Shown: positions 16,957-26,250, numbered from the stretch's first letter. The stretch: 64,000 bases of DNA from Victivallis vadensis (GCA_945883805.1 CAMCYE010000001.1:1-64000), one strand, 5' to 3'. Made by a program: numbers and translations. The notes: generated by a model not told the origin, from the letters alone.

Positions 16957-19689
16957 ATGGCAAAGAAGAAATTTGTCTATTTCTTCGGAAGAGGAAAGTC
17001 CGAAGGAAAAGCTGACATGAAGGCGCTTCTCGGTGGAAAAGGTGCTAATCTCGCAGAAATGGCGAGGATGGGACTACCGGTACCGGCCGGCTTCACAATC
17101 ACAACCGAATGCTGTGTCGACTACTTCAAACTCGGGATGAAATATCCTGTCGAACTCAAGGCGGAAGTCAATGCCGCCCTTGCAAGGACGGAAAAAGAGA
17201 TGGGGATGAAGTTCGGCGACGCCAACAACCCGCTCCTCGTGTCGTGCCGTTCCGGCGCACGCAATTCGATGCCGGGAATGATGGAGACCGTGCTCAACGT
17301 CGGCCTCTGCTCGAAAACAATCCCCGGCCTTGTGAAGAAGACCAACAACGAACGTTTTGTATATGACGCGTACCGCCGCCTCATCATGATGTACTCCGAC
17401 GTCGTCATGGAAAAATCCGAGGGAATCGAAGTCGCCGAAGGCAAAGGCATCCGCAAACAGCTTGACGGAATCCTCGACGAACTCAAACGCAAGAAGGGCT
17501 ACAAATCCGACACCGACCTTCCTGTAGAAGACCTTAAAATCATCTGCGAAGCGTTCAAGAAGCGCGTCAAGGACGTCCTCAAGAAACCTTTCCCTGATGA
17601 CGCCATGGAACAGCTCTGGGGCGGAGTCGGCGCAGTCTTCAAAAGCTGGAACGGCAAGAAGGCCGTTTCATACCGCAGGATCGAAGGTATTCCAGATGAA
17701 TGGGGAACCGCGGTGAACGTACAGTCGATGGTGTTCGGAAACATGGGCGACAGCTCGGCTACCGGCGTTGCATTCACAAGAAATCCCGCCACCGGCGACA
17801 ATCACTTCTACGGTGAATGGCTCGTAAACGCGCAGGGCGAAGACGTGGTCGCAGGAACAAGGACGCCAAACCCCCTGAACGACGACACCAAGAACGAGCA
17901 GAACAAACAGCTCGTCTCACTCCAGAAGGCCATGCCGAAGACGTACAAGGAACTCTATGACATCCGATGCAGGCTTGAAGAGCATTACAAAGACATGCTC
18001 GACATCGAGTTCACAATCCAGGAGAACGTCCTCTACATGCTCCAGTGCCGCGTAGGAAAACGCACAGGCACAGCCGCACTCAACATGGCGATGGACATGC
18101 TTAAAGACAAAATGATCACCGAGAAAGACGCCGTAACACGCGTCTCCCCGGATCAGCTCGACGAACTCCTCCACCCGATCGTGGATCCGAAAGCCGAAGC
18201 GAAAGTCAAGCCCCTTGTCAAAGGACTCCCTGCCGGACCCGGCGGAGCCTGCGGCGAAATCGTCTTCACATCTGAAGACGCCGTTGAAAAGGCGAAAAAA
18301 GGCGTAAAGACAATCCTCGTCCGCGAAGAGACGAATCCTGAGGACGTGGAAGGCATGCGCGCCGCACAGGGCATCCTCACAGCGCGCGGCGGTATGACAA
18401 GTCATGCCGCACTCGTTTGCCGCGGCTGGGGAAAATGCTGTATCGTAGGCGCATCCGACATCGACGTGAATGTCCATACGAAAACAATGAAGATCGGCAA
18501 CCAGTCATTCAAGGCCGGCGACATCATCACCATGAACGGGACAAAGGGATACGCATATTCCGGCGCTCTGGACATGATGGAGGCTACCGAAAATCCGAGA
18601 TTCAAAAAGTTCATGGCGATTGTTGACAAATTCCGTGAAATGGGAGTCAGGACCAATGCCGACACACCTGAAGATGCCGCAATTGCGTATAATTACGGTG
18701 CAGAAGGCATCGGACTGTTCCGTACCGAACACATGTTCTACGGAGTTGGCAGCGAGAAACCCCTCTTCTTCCTCCGCAAGATGATTCTCAGCAGCACCCT
18801 TGAAGAGCGCAAGAAAGCACTCAACGAGCTTTATCCTTACGTAAAGAAGGATATCAAGGCGACACTTGCTGCGATGAAAGGGCTGCCGGTCACATTCCGT
18901 CTCCTCGATCCGCCTCTCCACGAGTTCGTGCCACAGGGCGCGGAAAAACAGAACGAGCTGGCGAAAGCCCTCGGAATCACACGCGATGCAATCCAGAAGC
19001 GTGGCGACAGCCTTCACGAATCCAACCCCATGATGGGACACCGCGGTGTACGTCTCGGAGTCAGCTATCCTGAAGTGAGCGAAATGCAGATCCGTGCAAT
19101 CTTCGAATCAGCCCTCGAGCTGAAGAAGGAAAAGGGAATCGCATGCAAACCTGAAATCATGGTTCCGGTGACATGCGACGTCAAGGAACTCAAACACCAG
19201 CGCGTGATTGTCGACAGGGTCGCCGCTGAAGTCTGCAAGAAATTCAATGTCAAGAAAATTGAATTCCTGTACGGGACAATGATTGAGATCCCGCGTGCCG
19301 CAATTCTCGCCGCTAAGATGGCGGAAGATGCGGATTTCTTCTCGTTCGGCACAAACGACCTGACACAGATGACATTCGGATTCAGCCGCGACGATATCGG
19401 CGGATTCATGAATGACTATCTTGATCAGAAAATACTCGACGTGGATCCCTTCCAGACGATTGACCAGGACGGCGTAGGCTTCCTGATCAAGCACGCAGTG
19501 GTGGAAGGCCGTAAGACAAAGCCGAAACTCAAGATCGGCATCTGCGGCGAACAGGGCGGAGAACCGAAGTCAGTCGCGTTCTGCTACAAGCACGGACTGA
19601 ACTACGTTTCATGCAGTCCGTTCCGCGTTCCGATCGCAAGACTGTCCGCTGCCCAAGCGGCCATCAAGGCAAAAGCCGCAAAGAAATAA
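16957..19689 (+). CDS. ppdK: Pyruvate, phosphate dikinase
   Basis: PPDK interconverts pyruvate, ATP and Pi with PEP, AMP and PPi, in glycolysis or gluconeogenesis. It has 910 residues, the usual length. Visible features are the N-terminal ATP-grasp part (GGKGANLAEMARMGLPVPAGF), the swivelling phosphohistidine domain (GGMTSHAALVCRGWGKCCIVG, catalytic His), and the C-terminal PEP/pyruvate barrel (LFRTEHMF, GTNDLTQMTFGFSRDD, GICGEQGG). The ribosome site AAGGA is close to ATG 16957. It is transcribed alone and ends at a strong terminator. Confidence 0.97.
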   Translation: MAKKKFVYFFGRGKSEGKADMKALLGGKGANLAEMARMGLPVPAGFTITTECCVDYFKLGMKYPVELKAEVNAALARTEKEMGMKFGDANNPLLVSCRSGARNSMPGMMETVLNVGLCSKTIPGLVKKTNNERFVYDAYRRLIMMYSDVVMEKSEGIEVAEGKGIRKQLDGILDELKRKKGYKSDTDLPVEDLKIICEAFKKRVKDVLKKPFPDDAMEQLWGGVGAVFKSWNGKKAVSYRRIEGIPDEWGTAVNVQSMVFGNMGDSSATGVAFTRNPATGDNHFYGEWLVNAQGEDVVAGTRTPNPLNDDTKNEQNKQLVSLQKAMPKTYKELYDIRCRLEEHYKDMLDIEFTIQENVLYMLQCRVGKRTGTAALNMAMDMLKDKMITEKDAVTRVSPDQLDELLHPIVDPKAEAKVKPLVKGLPAGPGGACGEIVFTSEDAVEKAKKGVKTILVREETNPEDVEGMRAAQGILTARGGMTSHAALVCRGWGKCCIVGASDIDVNVHTKTMKIGNQSFKAGDIITMNGTKGYAYSGALDMMEATENPRFKKFMAIVDKFREMGVRTNADTPEDAAIAYNYGAEGIGLFRTEHMFYGVGSEKPLFFLRKMILSSTLEERKKALNELYPYVKKDIKATLAAMKGLPVTFRLLDPPLHEFVPQGAEKQNELAKALGITRDAIQKRGDSLHESNPMMGHRGVRLGVSYPEVSEMQIRAIFESALELKKEKGIACKPEIMVPVTCDVKELKHQRVIVDRVAAEVCKKFNVKKIEFLYGTMIEIPRAAILAAKMAEDADFFSFGTNDLTQMTFGFSRDDIGGFMNDYLDQKILDVDPFQTIDQDGVGFLIKHAVVEGRKTKPKLKIGICGEQGGEPKSVAFCYKHGLNYVSCSPFRVPIARLSAAQAAIKAKAAKK

Positions 19690-19712
19690 TCTTTGCAAAA
19701 TAAAAAAATCCA

Positions 19713-19744
19713 GGGGCGCAGTAAAATGCGCCCCTTCTTTTTTT
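19713..19744 (+). terminator. Rho-independent terminator after ppdK
   Basis: An 8-bp perfect stem GGGGCGCA / TGCGCCCC with loop GTAAAA, followed by TTCTTTTTTT. Confidence 0.93.
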
Positions 19745-19805
19745 ACTCTGATTCAAATGATTTAATGATGAGTAAAGCGAATCATTTTGTGAAAGCTTGC
19801 CGATA

Positions 19806-20000
19806 TTATGTTTTTTTCCAGTTTACCGTGTCCAAACTGGGTATTTTTCCAAAATGGCGTTGATTGTTTGTAACAACTGAATATCCGATTGTGATTACAG
19901 AAAGAGCCTTCGGCGAATCCGCATTCAGTATGAAATTATTCACCACGTCGGGATCATTTTTCAAAAAATAGATAATACATTCTTCATGAATATGCAGGCG
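19806..20000 (-). pseudogene. Decayed VapC-type PIN-domain toxin gene
   Basis: Read on the minus strand, an open stretch gives CIIYFLKNDPDVVNNFI then ALSVIT, which aligns with the first 40 residues of VapC toxins. It continues directly into VVTNNQRHFGKIPSLDTVNW before a stop, which matches the last 20 residues. The start codon with the first catalytic Asp (LLDTN) and the middle ~70 residues with the other acidic residues are gone. An intact VapC has about 130 residues. This is an in-frame internal deletion plus 5' loss, so a dead gene. Confidence 0.7.
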
Positions 20001-20056
20001 TTATGCATGAATTCGTCTCTCCTTATCCCGTTGATGACTTTCCTGAAACTGCCGTT

Positions 20057-20134
20057 GGAGTTCACAGCTTTAGCGTGTCTAAAGAACAGCCTAAAGGCTG
20101 GACTCCAAAATTTGGAGTTCACACTTTAGTGTGT
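20057..20134. repeat. Cluster of three TTTA-loop hairpins
   Basis: Copy 2 at 20057-20080 (GGAGTTCACAGC-TTTA-GCGTG). Copy 3 is inverted at 20087-20106 (CAGCC-TAAA-GGCTG then GACTCC). Copy 4 is at 20114-20134 (GGAGTTCACAC-TTTA-GTGTG). Loop and GGAGT flank are constant and stems differ with base pairing kept. Confidence 0.8.
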
Positions 20135-20210
20135 GCCTTTAAAAGTTTCTTACTGATAAAACTGTGGCCACCGCGGTCGGGCGCTGATTACTGATTACCG
20201 TCATTCGCAT

Positions 20211-20924
20211 TCAGCGGAGCGCCTTCATCTGGAGTTCAAACAGTTTTTTTATTCCCTTTTCCGCGGCCCTTCTCATTGCATCCAGTTCTTTTTTTGAAAA
20301 TGTGCTTTCTTCGCCGGTGGCCTGGATTTCGACAATCCGCCCCCCATCCGTCATCACAAGATTCATGTCGACATCCGCACTTGAATCCTCCTCGTAGCAG
20401 AGGTCTAGGAGGACTTCCCCCTTGAAAATCCCGACGCTTACGGCTGCTATGTTGGTTTTGACCGGACTCTCTTGAAGTTTTCCGTCCCTGATGAGTTTCT
20501 TGATTGCCATCTGCAGGGCGACCATGCCGCCGGTGATCGAGGCGCAGCGTGTCCCGCCGTCGGCGTCAATGACTTCGCAGTCTATGTAAATCGTACGGGG
20601 TCCGAGTTTTTCCAAATCAACGGCACCGCGGAGGCTTCTTCCGATGAGACGCTGAATTTCCTGGGTGCGCCCGCTGGGATGACTGGTCTCTCGCCTGCTT
20701 CTGTCATGGGTTGAGGCCGGAATCATCTGATATTCGCCGGTTATCCAGCCGCCGCTGACTTTCTGCGCCCTCATCCACGAGGGGACTTCCTCTAGGACGC
20801 TTGCCGAACAGATGACCCTTGTGTTGCCGAATTCGATCAGGGCCGAACCTGCAGGATGCTTTAAAAATCCCGGAGTGATTTTCACAGGTCTGAGCTGTCC
20901 GGCTTTTCTTCCATCAATTCTCAT
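20211..20924 (-). CDS. rph: Ribonuclease PH
   Basis: A phosphorolytic 3'-5' exoribonuclease that trims tRNA 3' ends. Full length at 237 residues. Signatures are MRIDGR, GNTRVICSASVLEEVPSWM, DRSRRETSHPSGRTQEIQRL (phosphate- and RNA-binding arginines) and DCEVIDADGGTRCASITGG. Divergently transcribed from the lipoprotein gene beginning at 21012. Confidence 0.96.
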   Translation of the reverse strand: MRIDGRKAGQLRPVKITPGFLKHPAGSALIEFGNTRVICSASVLEEVPSWMRAQKVSGGWITGEYQMIPASTHDRSRRETSHPSGRTQEIQRLIGRSLRGAVDLEKLGPRTIYIDCEVIDADGGTRCASITGGMVALQMAIKKLIRDGKLQESPVKTNIAAVSVGIFKGEVLLDLCYEEDSSADVDMNLVMTDGGRIVEIQATGEESTFSKKELDAMRRAAEKGIKKLFELQMKALR

Positions 20925-21011
20925 GGTATATTCCCCTTGCCAAGTTTAAATTTCCCAAAAAAATGCTATAGTCACAATTTAACCGGAAAACAAATACTCT
21001 TAAAGCCCCCA

Positions 21012-21764
21012 ATGCATAAAACATATTTAATATTCTGTTATTCATCACTTTTGATTTTTTCATGCGCCATTTCCGGCGGCTGTTCCAAAAAAACAGACGC
21101 GCCCGAACCTCCGACCTCCCGTTCGACGCTTGTGCTGGATCTGTTCTCGGCGCTTGACAGGAAAGACCACAACTCGGCTCTGGGTAAAATTGAACGTCTG
21201 AGAAAGCTTGATTCCGGCAACCTGTTCCTGGCCAGTCTTGAGATCAGGGAGAAAAACAATGCCGCAATTTCCGAGATCCAGAAACTTCTCGACGACGGAA
21301 AGGTGGAAGAGGCGATAAATATGACAAACGACTACATGCTGAAACGCGGCAGGAACGAGGATTTCATTTCAATACAGGACGAACTTCAGGTCATAAAACA
21401 GTTGAAGGGGACCATCGACGCATTGAATGATCCTTCAAGTTCGACACGGCTCGCCAGAAACGCCGCCAAGCTGAAAACCATAGCATCAAGGTACAAGCCG
21501 GCCGAAGCGTTCATTCCATACGCGAACGAAAAACTCGCTCAGGCTAAAAAACTTTTCAGCACTGAGAAAAAGAAGGCTGTTGAAGACTTGTCTCTGGAAA
21601 TAGCGGGACTTATTTCAAAAAAAGACCCGAAAGCAGTCAACGCCATCGCCATTCTTGCAATAGAAAATCCGGAACATCCTGTAATTATGGGCTATTTGGA
21701 TTATATTTCCGCCTTGCCTGATAAAACGTCTTCAAACATTGGGAAAACCCAATTAAAAAAATAA
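21012..21764 (+). CDS. Helical lipoprotein, unknown function
   Basis: The signal peptide ends in the lipobox SGGC (Cys about residue 24). The rest, about 225 residues, is charged and almost wholly helical, suggesting TPR-like packing, but no repeat signature is clear. ATG 21012 gives a normal signal peptide; a TTG at 20937 would bury it. It is followed after 13 bases by the PPIase gene and probably starts a three-gene envelope operon. Confidence 0.7.
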   Translation: MHKTYLIFCYSSLLIFSCAISGGCSKKTDAPEPPTSRSTLVLDLFSALDRKDHNSALGKIERLRKLDSGNLFLASLEIREKNNAAISEIQKLLDDGKVEEAINMTNDYMLKRGRNEDFISIQDELQVIKQLKGTIDALNDPSSSTRLARNAAKLKTIASRYKPAEAFIPYANEKLAQAKKLFSTEKKKAVEDLSLEIAGLISKKDPKAVNAIAILAIENPEHPVIMGYLDYISALPDKTSSNIGKTQLKK

Positions 21765-21777
21765 GAAAAGAAGGGAA

Positions 21778-22929
21778 ATGATGAAAAAAGAATTATGTCT
21801 CATGTCGGCATTGTTGGTCTTATGCTCCGCAGGCTGTATCAACACAACCGAAAAAGCGACGACTGTCGCAGCACCGGCTGTTGCCCCTCTTCCCCCTGCC
21901 CCAGCGGCAAAGCCTGTCGCAACGGCTCTTGTGGCAAAACCTGCTGAAAGAAATACTGTAAAAAATACGAACGCCGATCCTCTCGCATTCCTTCCGGAAA
22001 TTGTCGCACAGGTCGGTGGCGAGAAAATCACAAAGTCGGATATGATTGCCGAATTCAAGCCTGTCATCGCAATGATGAAGGAAAGCGGACAGCTCGATTC
22101 AATTCCGGACGACGTCTGGAAGGCCGAAGTCAAGGAGAGGCTCGATGATCTCATCGCCACAAAACTTCTTCTCAAACTCGCGGAAACCGACGGATACAAG
22201 CCGGATCCTGTCAAGGCCGCTGAGGAATTCAACAAACTCACAGCCCAACTCCCTCCTGAACAGCTTGCTGAAACACTTGCAAAACAGGGCATGACCCAGG
22301 AAGCCATCAAGGGAAGGATCGCCATGGGGCTTGCAATTCAGGAATGGATTGAGGAGAAAGTTGTTCCGGACATAAAAGTTTCCGACGATGATGCGGAGAA
22401 GTTCTATCGCGAAAACCAGGAACGGTTCAAGAAACCTGAAACAATACGCGCCTCGCACATACTCATAAAAATTGGCGAGACAGATCCGGAGAAAGCAAAA
22501 GCAATGACCGCCGAACAGAAGAAAAAGGCGTCTGACGAACTTAAACAGAACGCCCTCAAAAAGGCTCAGGACATACTTGCCAGGTTGAAACAGGGAGAGG
22601 ATTTCGCGAAACTCGCAACTGAAAACAGCGCGGATCCCAGCAAGGGGAAAGGCGGGGATCTCGGCATATTTGAAAAGGGGAAAATGCCTGAAGAATTCGA
22701 CAGTGCCGCATTCTCCCTCAAGCCGGGTGAGTTGAGCGATCCGGTTGAAACGGAATCCGGATACCATATAATCAAGGTAACTGAAAAAAATGAATCCGGG
22801 TTCATGCCCTTCCAAGAGGTCAAGAGCTTTCTTGTCGAAGGCCTGAAAAACCAGAAGACTTCCGAAATCATACAGGACAAGCTCGAGACTGAGAAAAAGA
22901 ATAAGAAAGTCGAAATATTCATAAACTAA
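21778..22929 (+). CDS. Parvulin-type peptidyl-prolyl isomerase lipoprotein (SurA/PrsA-like)
   Basis: The lipobox is CSAGC. An alanine/proline-rich linker follows, then a SurA-like helical chaperone domain (about residues 75-205) and one parvulin domain from IRASHILIKIGE through GGDLGIFEKGKMPEEFDSAA to DPVETESGYHIIKV. It should act as a periplasmic folding factor anchored to a membrane. AAGGGA precedes tandem ATG codons at 21778/21781. It sits between two other lipoprotein genes. Confidence 0.9.
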   Translation: MMKKELCLMSALLVLCSAGCINTTEKATTVAAPAVAPLPPAPAAKPVATALVAKPAERNTVKNTNADPLAFLPEIVAQVGGEKITKSDMIAEFKPVIAMMKESGQLDSIPDDVWKAEVKERLDDLIATKLLLKLAETDGYKPDPVKAAEEFNKLTAQLPPEQLAETLAKQGMTQEAIKGRIAMGLAIQEWIEEKVVPDIKVSDDDAEKFYRENQERFKKPETIRASHILIKIGETDPEKAKAMTAEQKKKASDELKQNALKKAQDILARLKQGEDFAKLATENSADPSKGKGGDLGIFEKGKMPEEFDSAAFSLKPGELSDPVETESGYHIIKVTEKNESGFMPFQEVKSFLVEGLKNQKTSEIIQDKLETEKKNKKVEIFIN

Positions 22930-22939
22930 GGAGGTTGAC

Positions 22940-23551
22940 ATGAAGACGTATTTCATTCTTGCGATGCTCGCATCTCTGACGGTAATCTGCGGTTGCGGGA
23001 GCGACCCTGCGCGAATTGACGCTTCCGGCACCGGCGGTCTCGTAACCACCGATGAAATCAATTTCAAGGACTGGCAGATGGCCGCTGAGAAATGCGTGAA
23101 CTCGCTTCTTGAATCCGGTACGCTGGTCAGGGCGGACGGCAAGAAGTCCGTCGTAATGGTCAGCACCGTCAAGAATTCCACCACCCAGCATATCGACGTG
23201 CAGATACTCACGCAGAAGATCACCAGCGCGATACTCCGTTCAGGGAAAGCAGTGACGACAACTGCGGTAAGCGGTGCGGGTGCCACTGACAAATCGACAA
23301 AACAGGTTCGCGACCTGCAGGATGACGAGATGTTCAACCAGAAGACGGTGAAGAAGATGGGGACTGCGGTCGCCCCCGATTACAGTCTTGCCGGTGAAAT
23401 CACGCAGATGAAGGCGACCCAGGGCAGAATGAGCGAGTCATATTTCTATTTCCACATGACCCTCACAGACCTTGAAAGCGGTCTGGCCGTATGGGAGAGT
23501 CAGGACATCGAAATCGCAAAACAGAGCAAAAAGGCCGTGATGGGTTTTTGA
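22940..23551 (+). CDS. LpoB-like penicillin-binding protein activator
   Basis: Lipoprotein (lipobox ICGC) of 203 residues. The domain has the LpoB layout: a short disordered linker, then VVMVSTVKNSTTQHIDVQIL and YSLAGEITQMKA, ending in LTDLESGLAVWESQDIEIAK. In Proteobacteria LpoB crosses the periplasm to stimulate PBP1b, and the same role is inferred here. A very strong ribosome site (AAGGAGG) precedes the ATG. It is the last gene of the envelope operon and is followed by a long inverted repeat. Confidence 0.85.
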   Translation: MKTYFILAMLASLTVICGCGSDPARIDASGTGGLVTTDEINFKDWQMAAEKCVNSLLESGTLVRADGKKSVVMVSTVKNSTTQHIDVQILTQKITSAILRSGKAVTTTAVSGAGATDKSTKQVRDLQDDEMFNQKTVKKMGTAVAPDYSLAGEITQMKATQGRMSESYFYFHMTLTDLESGLAVWESQDIEIAKQSKKAVMGF

Positions 23552-23564
23552 TGCATGAATTATA

Positions 23565-23610
23565 GTTTTTCATTTAAATAAACCCCGCCGGGTTTATTTA
23601 AATGAAAAAC
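23565..23610. terminator. Perfect 21-bp inverted repeat after the LpoB-like gene
   Basis: Two perfectly complementary 21-base arms with loop CGCC; the 13-base word ATAGTTTTTCATT at its left edge is also the left arm of the hairpin at 42348. The stem is AT-rich and there is no clean T-run after it, so terminator function is possible but not certain. Confidence 0.6.
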
Positions 23611-23642
23611 AATCTGGAATCAGTCCTTGCCATAGTAGGCGT

Positions 23643-24197
23643 ATGAACCCTGAATTTGAAAATTTCCTTGACCTGGTGAAGAAGCGCAGGAGTTGCCGCG
23701 ATTACAGCGAAGCCCCAGTGCCGGACGAACTTATTGCAAATTGCGTGGAGGCCGCGCGGCTGGCGCCTTCCGCCTGCAACAGACAACCATGGCGTTTCAT
23801 GATTGTAAAAAACTGCGAACTTCGCAAATCCTTGTGTTACGAGGGGCTTCTGCCCGGGCTTCCAATGCCATGGCTGAAGAAAGTGCCCGTCATCGCCGTC
23901 CTCTGCGCAGAGACAGACATATTCACTCATTCCATTGCGCCACTTATTTCCAAAGTGCAATATCATCTGCTGGACATCGGGATTGCGGGAGAGCATTTTG
24001 TCCTTGCGGCCGAGGCGCAGGGACTCGGGACATGCTGGATCGGCTGGTTCAACGGGAAAAAAGTCCGCAAGATACTCGATCTGCCCCGCTCACTCAAAGT
24101 CCTCTCGCTTATCAGCCTCGGCTATCCTGCAAATCCCCCCGCCCCGGAAAATGAAATTAAACGGATGAAACCGGAAGAGATTTCAAAATATTATTAA
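23643..24197 (+). CDS. Nitroreductase family protein
   Basis: FMN-dependent oxidoreductase fold. Signatures are KKRRSCRDYSEAPV at the N-terminus, RLAPSACNRQPWRFMIV and GLGTCWIGWF; 184 residues is typical of the short nitroreductase-like class. The physiological substrate cannot be told. A TGCGAANTTCGCA palindrome occurs inside (C-E-L-R-K). Confidence 0.92.
   Translation: MNPEFENFLDLVKKRRSCRDYSEAPVPDELIANCVEAARLAPSACNRQPWRFMIVKNCELRKSLCYEGLLPGLPMPWLKKVPVIAVLCAETDIFTHSIAPLISKVQYHLLDIGIAGEHFVLAAEAQGLGTCWIGWFNGKKVRKILDLPRSLKVLSLISLGYPANPPAPENEIKRMKPEEISKYY
23814..23826. repeat. Iterated palindrome TGCGAACTTCGCA, copy in nitroreductase gene
   Basis: Perfect copy at codon position 1. Confidence 0.85.
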
Positions 24198-24325
24198 TCG
24201 AATACCGTATTGCCATAAACAGGCATATAAGCATAAAGATGTGGTAATGTCTTGATTTCCGCAGTTGAAAAGTGTATTCTAAATCAGCGTGCAAGAAGTT
24301 CATCCATAATACTTAGGGGGATACC

Positions 24326-24589
24326 ATGGGGTTGTTCAGCATTCTGTTCGGAAAGAAGACAAGAAAAGAGGAGGAAGGGGAACTTCTGATTCCGTGTGCC
24401 AATGTAAAGTGTCTGAAAATCTTTAAAGAGTGGCAGGGGATGAAACCGAATGACACGGTCAATCAATTCGGGCTGAACGATTTCAAATGTCCTTACTGCA
24501 AGGAGAAATTCACGCTCAACCGGGATAAAGTCGTGGCAAATCAGGAAAAACTCAGGAAGAAACTTAAAGATTCGCACATGGCCGGCTAA
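24326..24589 (+). CDS. Small zinc-ribbon-like protein, unknown
   Basis: The 87 residues carry a Cys pair near residues 24 and 29 (CANVKC) and CPYC near residue 54, with a basic helical tail; together these could bind one zinc ion. No family is recognised. It is 26 bases upstream of the LpxC-like gene and in the same direction. Confidence 0.6.
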   Translation: MGLFSILFGKKTRKEEEGELLIPCANVKCLKIFKEWQGMKPNDTVNQFGLNDFKCPYCKEKFTLNRDKVVANQEKLRKKLKDSHMAG

Positions 24590-24615
24590 TTTAAGAAAGG
24601 TTATTCACTTATAAC

Positions 24616-25653
24616 ATGGCAGAGAATAATACGTTTGGAATCCTACTTGACGGAAAATATGAAGACTTGGCCAGGAGCTATGATGACTTCTCCGGGTTGC
24701 CCGTAGACCAGGACGTGTCTGGGAATAGCGGCTTAAGTCTGAATGAAAAACAGAAAACAATAGCGAAAGCCGTTTCGGTAAGTGCGCCGGGAACATTTTC
24801 AAAGCACAAGATAAGCAGGCTCCTGCTTGAACCATGCGACAAAGAAGGATGGTGGATCAAAAGGACAGACCTGCCGGATTCACTGCCGATAAAAGTCTCC
24901 AACAGGAACGTCTGGACTACCGGAGACATGGTGAGCAGCATCGTCCTGAGATCGGGAAACTCCCACAACTACATCCGTCTTGCGGAACACATTATCGCGT
25001 TAAAAATGGGGCTTGACGTTGACAACCTCATGATTTCAATGGACTCCGGCGACCCGCCGCTCTTTGAACGTGGAAGCATGGAACTTGTCAAGGCGCTCAT
25101 GGACGCCGGGCGAGTCGAGCAGGATAGGCCCATAAGATATTTCACCGTAAAAGAGACTGTTTCAATATGCGGGCGCGGTGGAGGATTCATGATCATCACC
25201 CCTCCTGCAAAAAATGAATTCAGTCTGGAAATAGACTGCGCCAGGAATTTCCCAAACGCAATCGGTAAACAGCGAATACGTTTCACATTGAACAAGGACA
25301 ATTTCCGTTACGGCTCCAACGCCAGAACCAATACGACTACAAAACAGATGTTTTTCTGCATGACAGTGGGAAAAGTTTTTGCCGACATCCGCCACCTGGG
25401 CTACAACCGGCGGAATGTGCTGATTGCCGGAAAAAGGAAATACATCAACGAGCCGAAATACATGCACAACGGCAAATCACTTGAAGCCGCATGGCACAGG
25501 GCCAACCTTGACCTTCTTGCCGCAGTCTCACTCATCGAAGAGGGACGCCTGGTGGGAAGAATAACAGATTACAAGGGCGGACACTACATGGATGTGGAGA
25601 TGGTGAAACTTCTCTATGCGAACAACCTGCTGGTGGAAGTGGTGCCGAAATAA
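24616..25653 (+). CDS. Divergent LpxC-like deacetylase
   Basis: Resembles UDP-3-O-acyl-GlcNAc deacetylase, the committed lipid A step. TIAKAVSVSAPGTFSKHKI stands for the first LpxC sheet (GVHSG region). YIRLAEHIIALKMGLDVDNL matches the catalytic Glu/zinc His motif EHLLAAL. LVGRITDYKGGH matches the KSGH-containing end. The second zinc site usually reads RHKxLDxxGD; here it reads WHRANLDLLA, with His and Asp five apart instead of four. It may be a real but divergent LpxC, or a paralogue with altered metal binding. No other lipid A genes (lpxA, lpxD, fabZ) are adjacent. Confidence 0.75.
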   Translation: MAENNTFGILLDGKYEDLARSYDDFSGLPVDQDVSGNSGLSLNEKQKTIAKAVSVSAPGTFSKHKISRLLLEPCDKEGWWIKRTDLPDSLPIKVSNRNVWTTGDMVSSIVLRSGNSHNYIRLAEHIIALKMGLDVDNLMISMDSGDPPLFERGSMELVKALMDAGRVEQDRPIRYFTVKETVSICGRGGGFMIITPPAKNEFSLEIDCARNFPNAIGKQRIRFTLNKDNFRYGSNARTNTTTKQMFFCMTVGKVFADIRHLGYNRRNVLIAGKRKYINEPKYMHNGKSLEAAWHRANLDLLAAVSLIEEGRLVGRITDYKGGHYMDVEMVKLLYANNLLVEVVPK

Positions 25654-25908
25654 TGGATTGTTGCAAATCAAAGAGTTATGCAAAAATCACCATGTAGGAA
25701 AAATCCGAAATGCCTATTCTGAAATTTTTCTTAAAATCCAGTATCTATGGCTTTTCTTGAACTCAAACCCAATAATCCAGCAATCCATAAATCCATTAAT
25801 CCGTCATCCTGTGGGATGACTGTGAAAATAATTGAATATCCAATATCCAACACGGAATGTCCAATATCCATTTTCTGGAATTCAATTACGACGGAGAAAG
25901 CCGTCCAG

Positions 25909-25990
25909 GGAGTGCGCAAACGAAGTCTGCGCACTAGCGGTGACTCTGCGTGTCCGGCATAGCCTTGGCAACGACGGGTCACCGCACTCC
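25909..25990. repeat. GGAGTGCG ... CGCACTCC inverted element
   Basis: 82 bases with 8-bp terminal inverted repeats GGAGTGCG/CGCACTCC and internal pairs TGCGCA/TGCGCA and GGTGAC/GTCACC. It resembles intergenic elements I associate with Verrucomicrobia. Confidence 0.55.
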
Positions 25991-26152
25991 GGGGAATGCT
26001 TCCGCATTCGTAACAGGCCCATGAAAAGCTCACAGCCAATCAGCTCATAGGTCATAGGCAACAGGGAATAAACTCTAGAAATCCAGTACTCTAGAACTTC
26101 CCTCGTTTTCTACTTTCTAAATTCTACTTTCTAACTCACGCACTCACACACT

Positions 26153-26176
26153 TTAGAACTTTAGAACTTTAGAACT
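26153..26176. repeat. 8-bp tandem array (TTAGAACT x3)
   Basis: Three perfect units of the same octamer as at 10529. Confidence 0.75.
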
Positions 26177-26250
26177 TCCCCTCGGTTGGATATTTCCGCC
26201 ATGGCGGATTGGATATTCAGTCTTTCTACCCACCCGATCCGGCAAGGAGA

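Larger units (their letters stand above)
19745..20210. other. Intergenic stretch with decayed toxin gene and hairpin repeats
   Basis: Holds the vapC remnant (19806-20000), a cluster of three TTTA-loop hairpins (20057-20134), and a CGCTGATTACTGATTAC word (about 20172) shared with the hairpin at 54599. No intact gene. Confidence 0.7.

Noticed and set aside
20003..20194. Open frame of 63 codons
   Set aside because: Made of the TTTA-loop hairpins; its translation changes with each hairpin copy.
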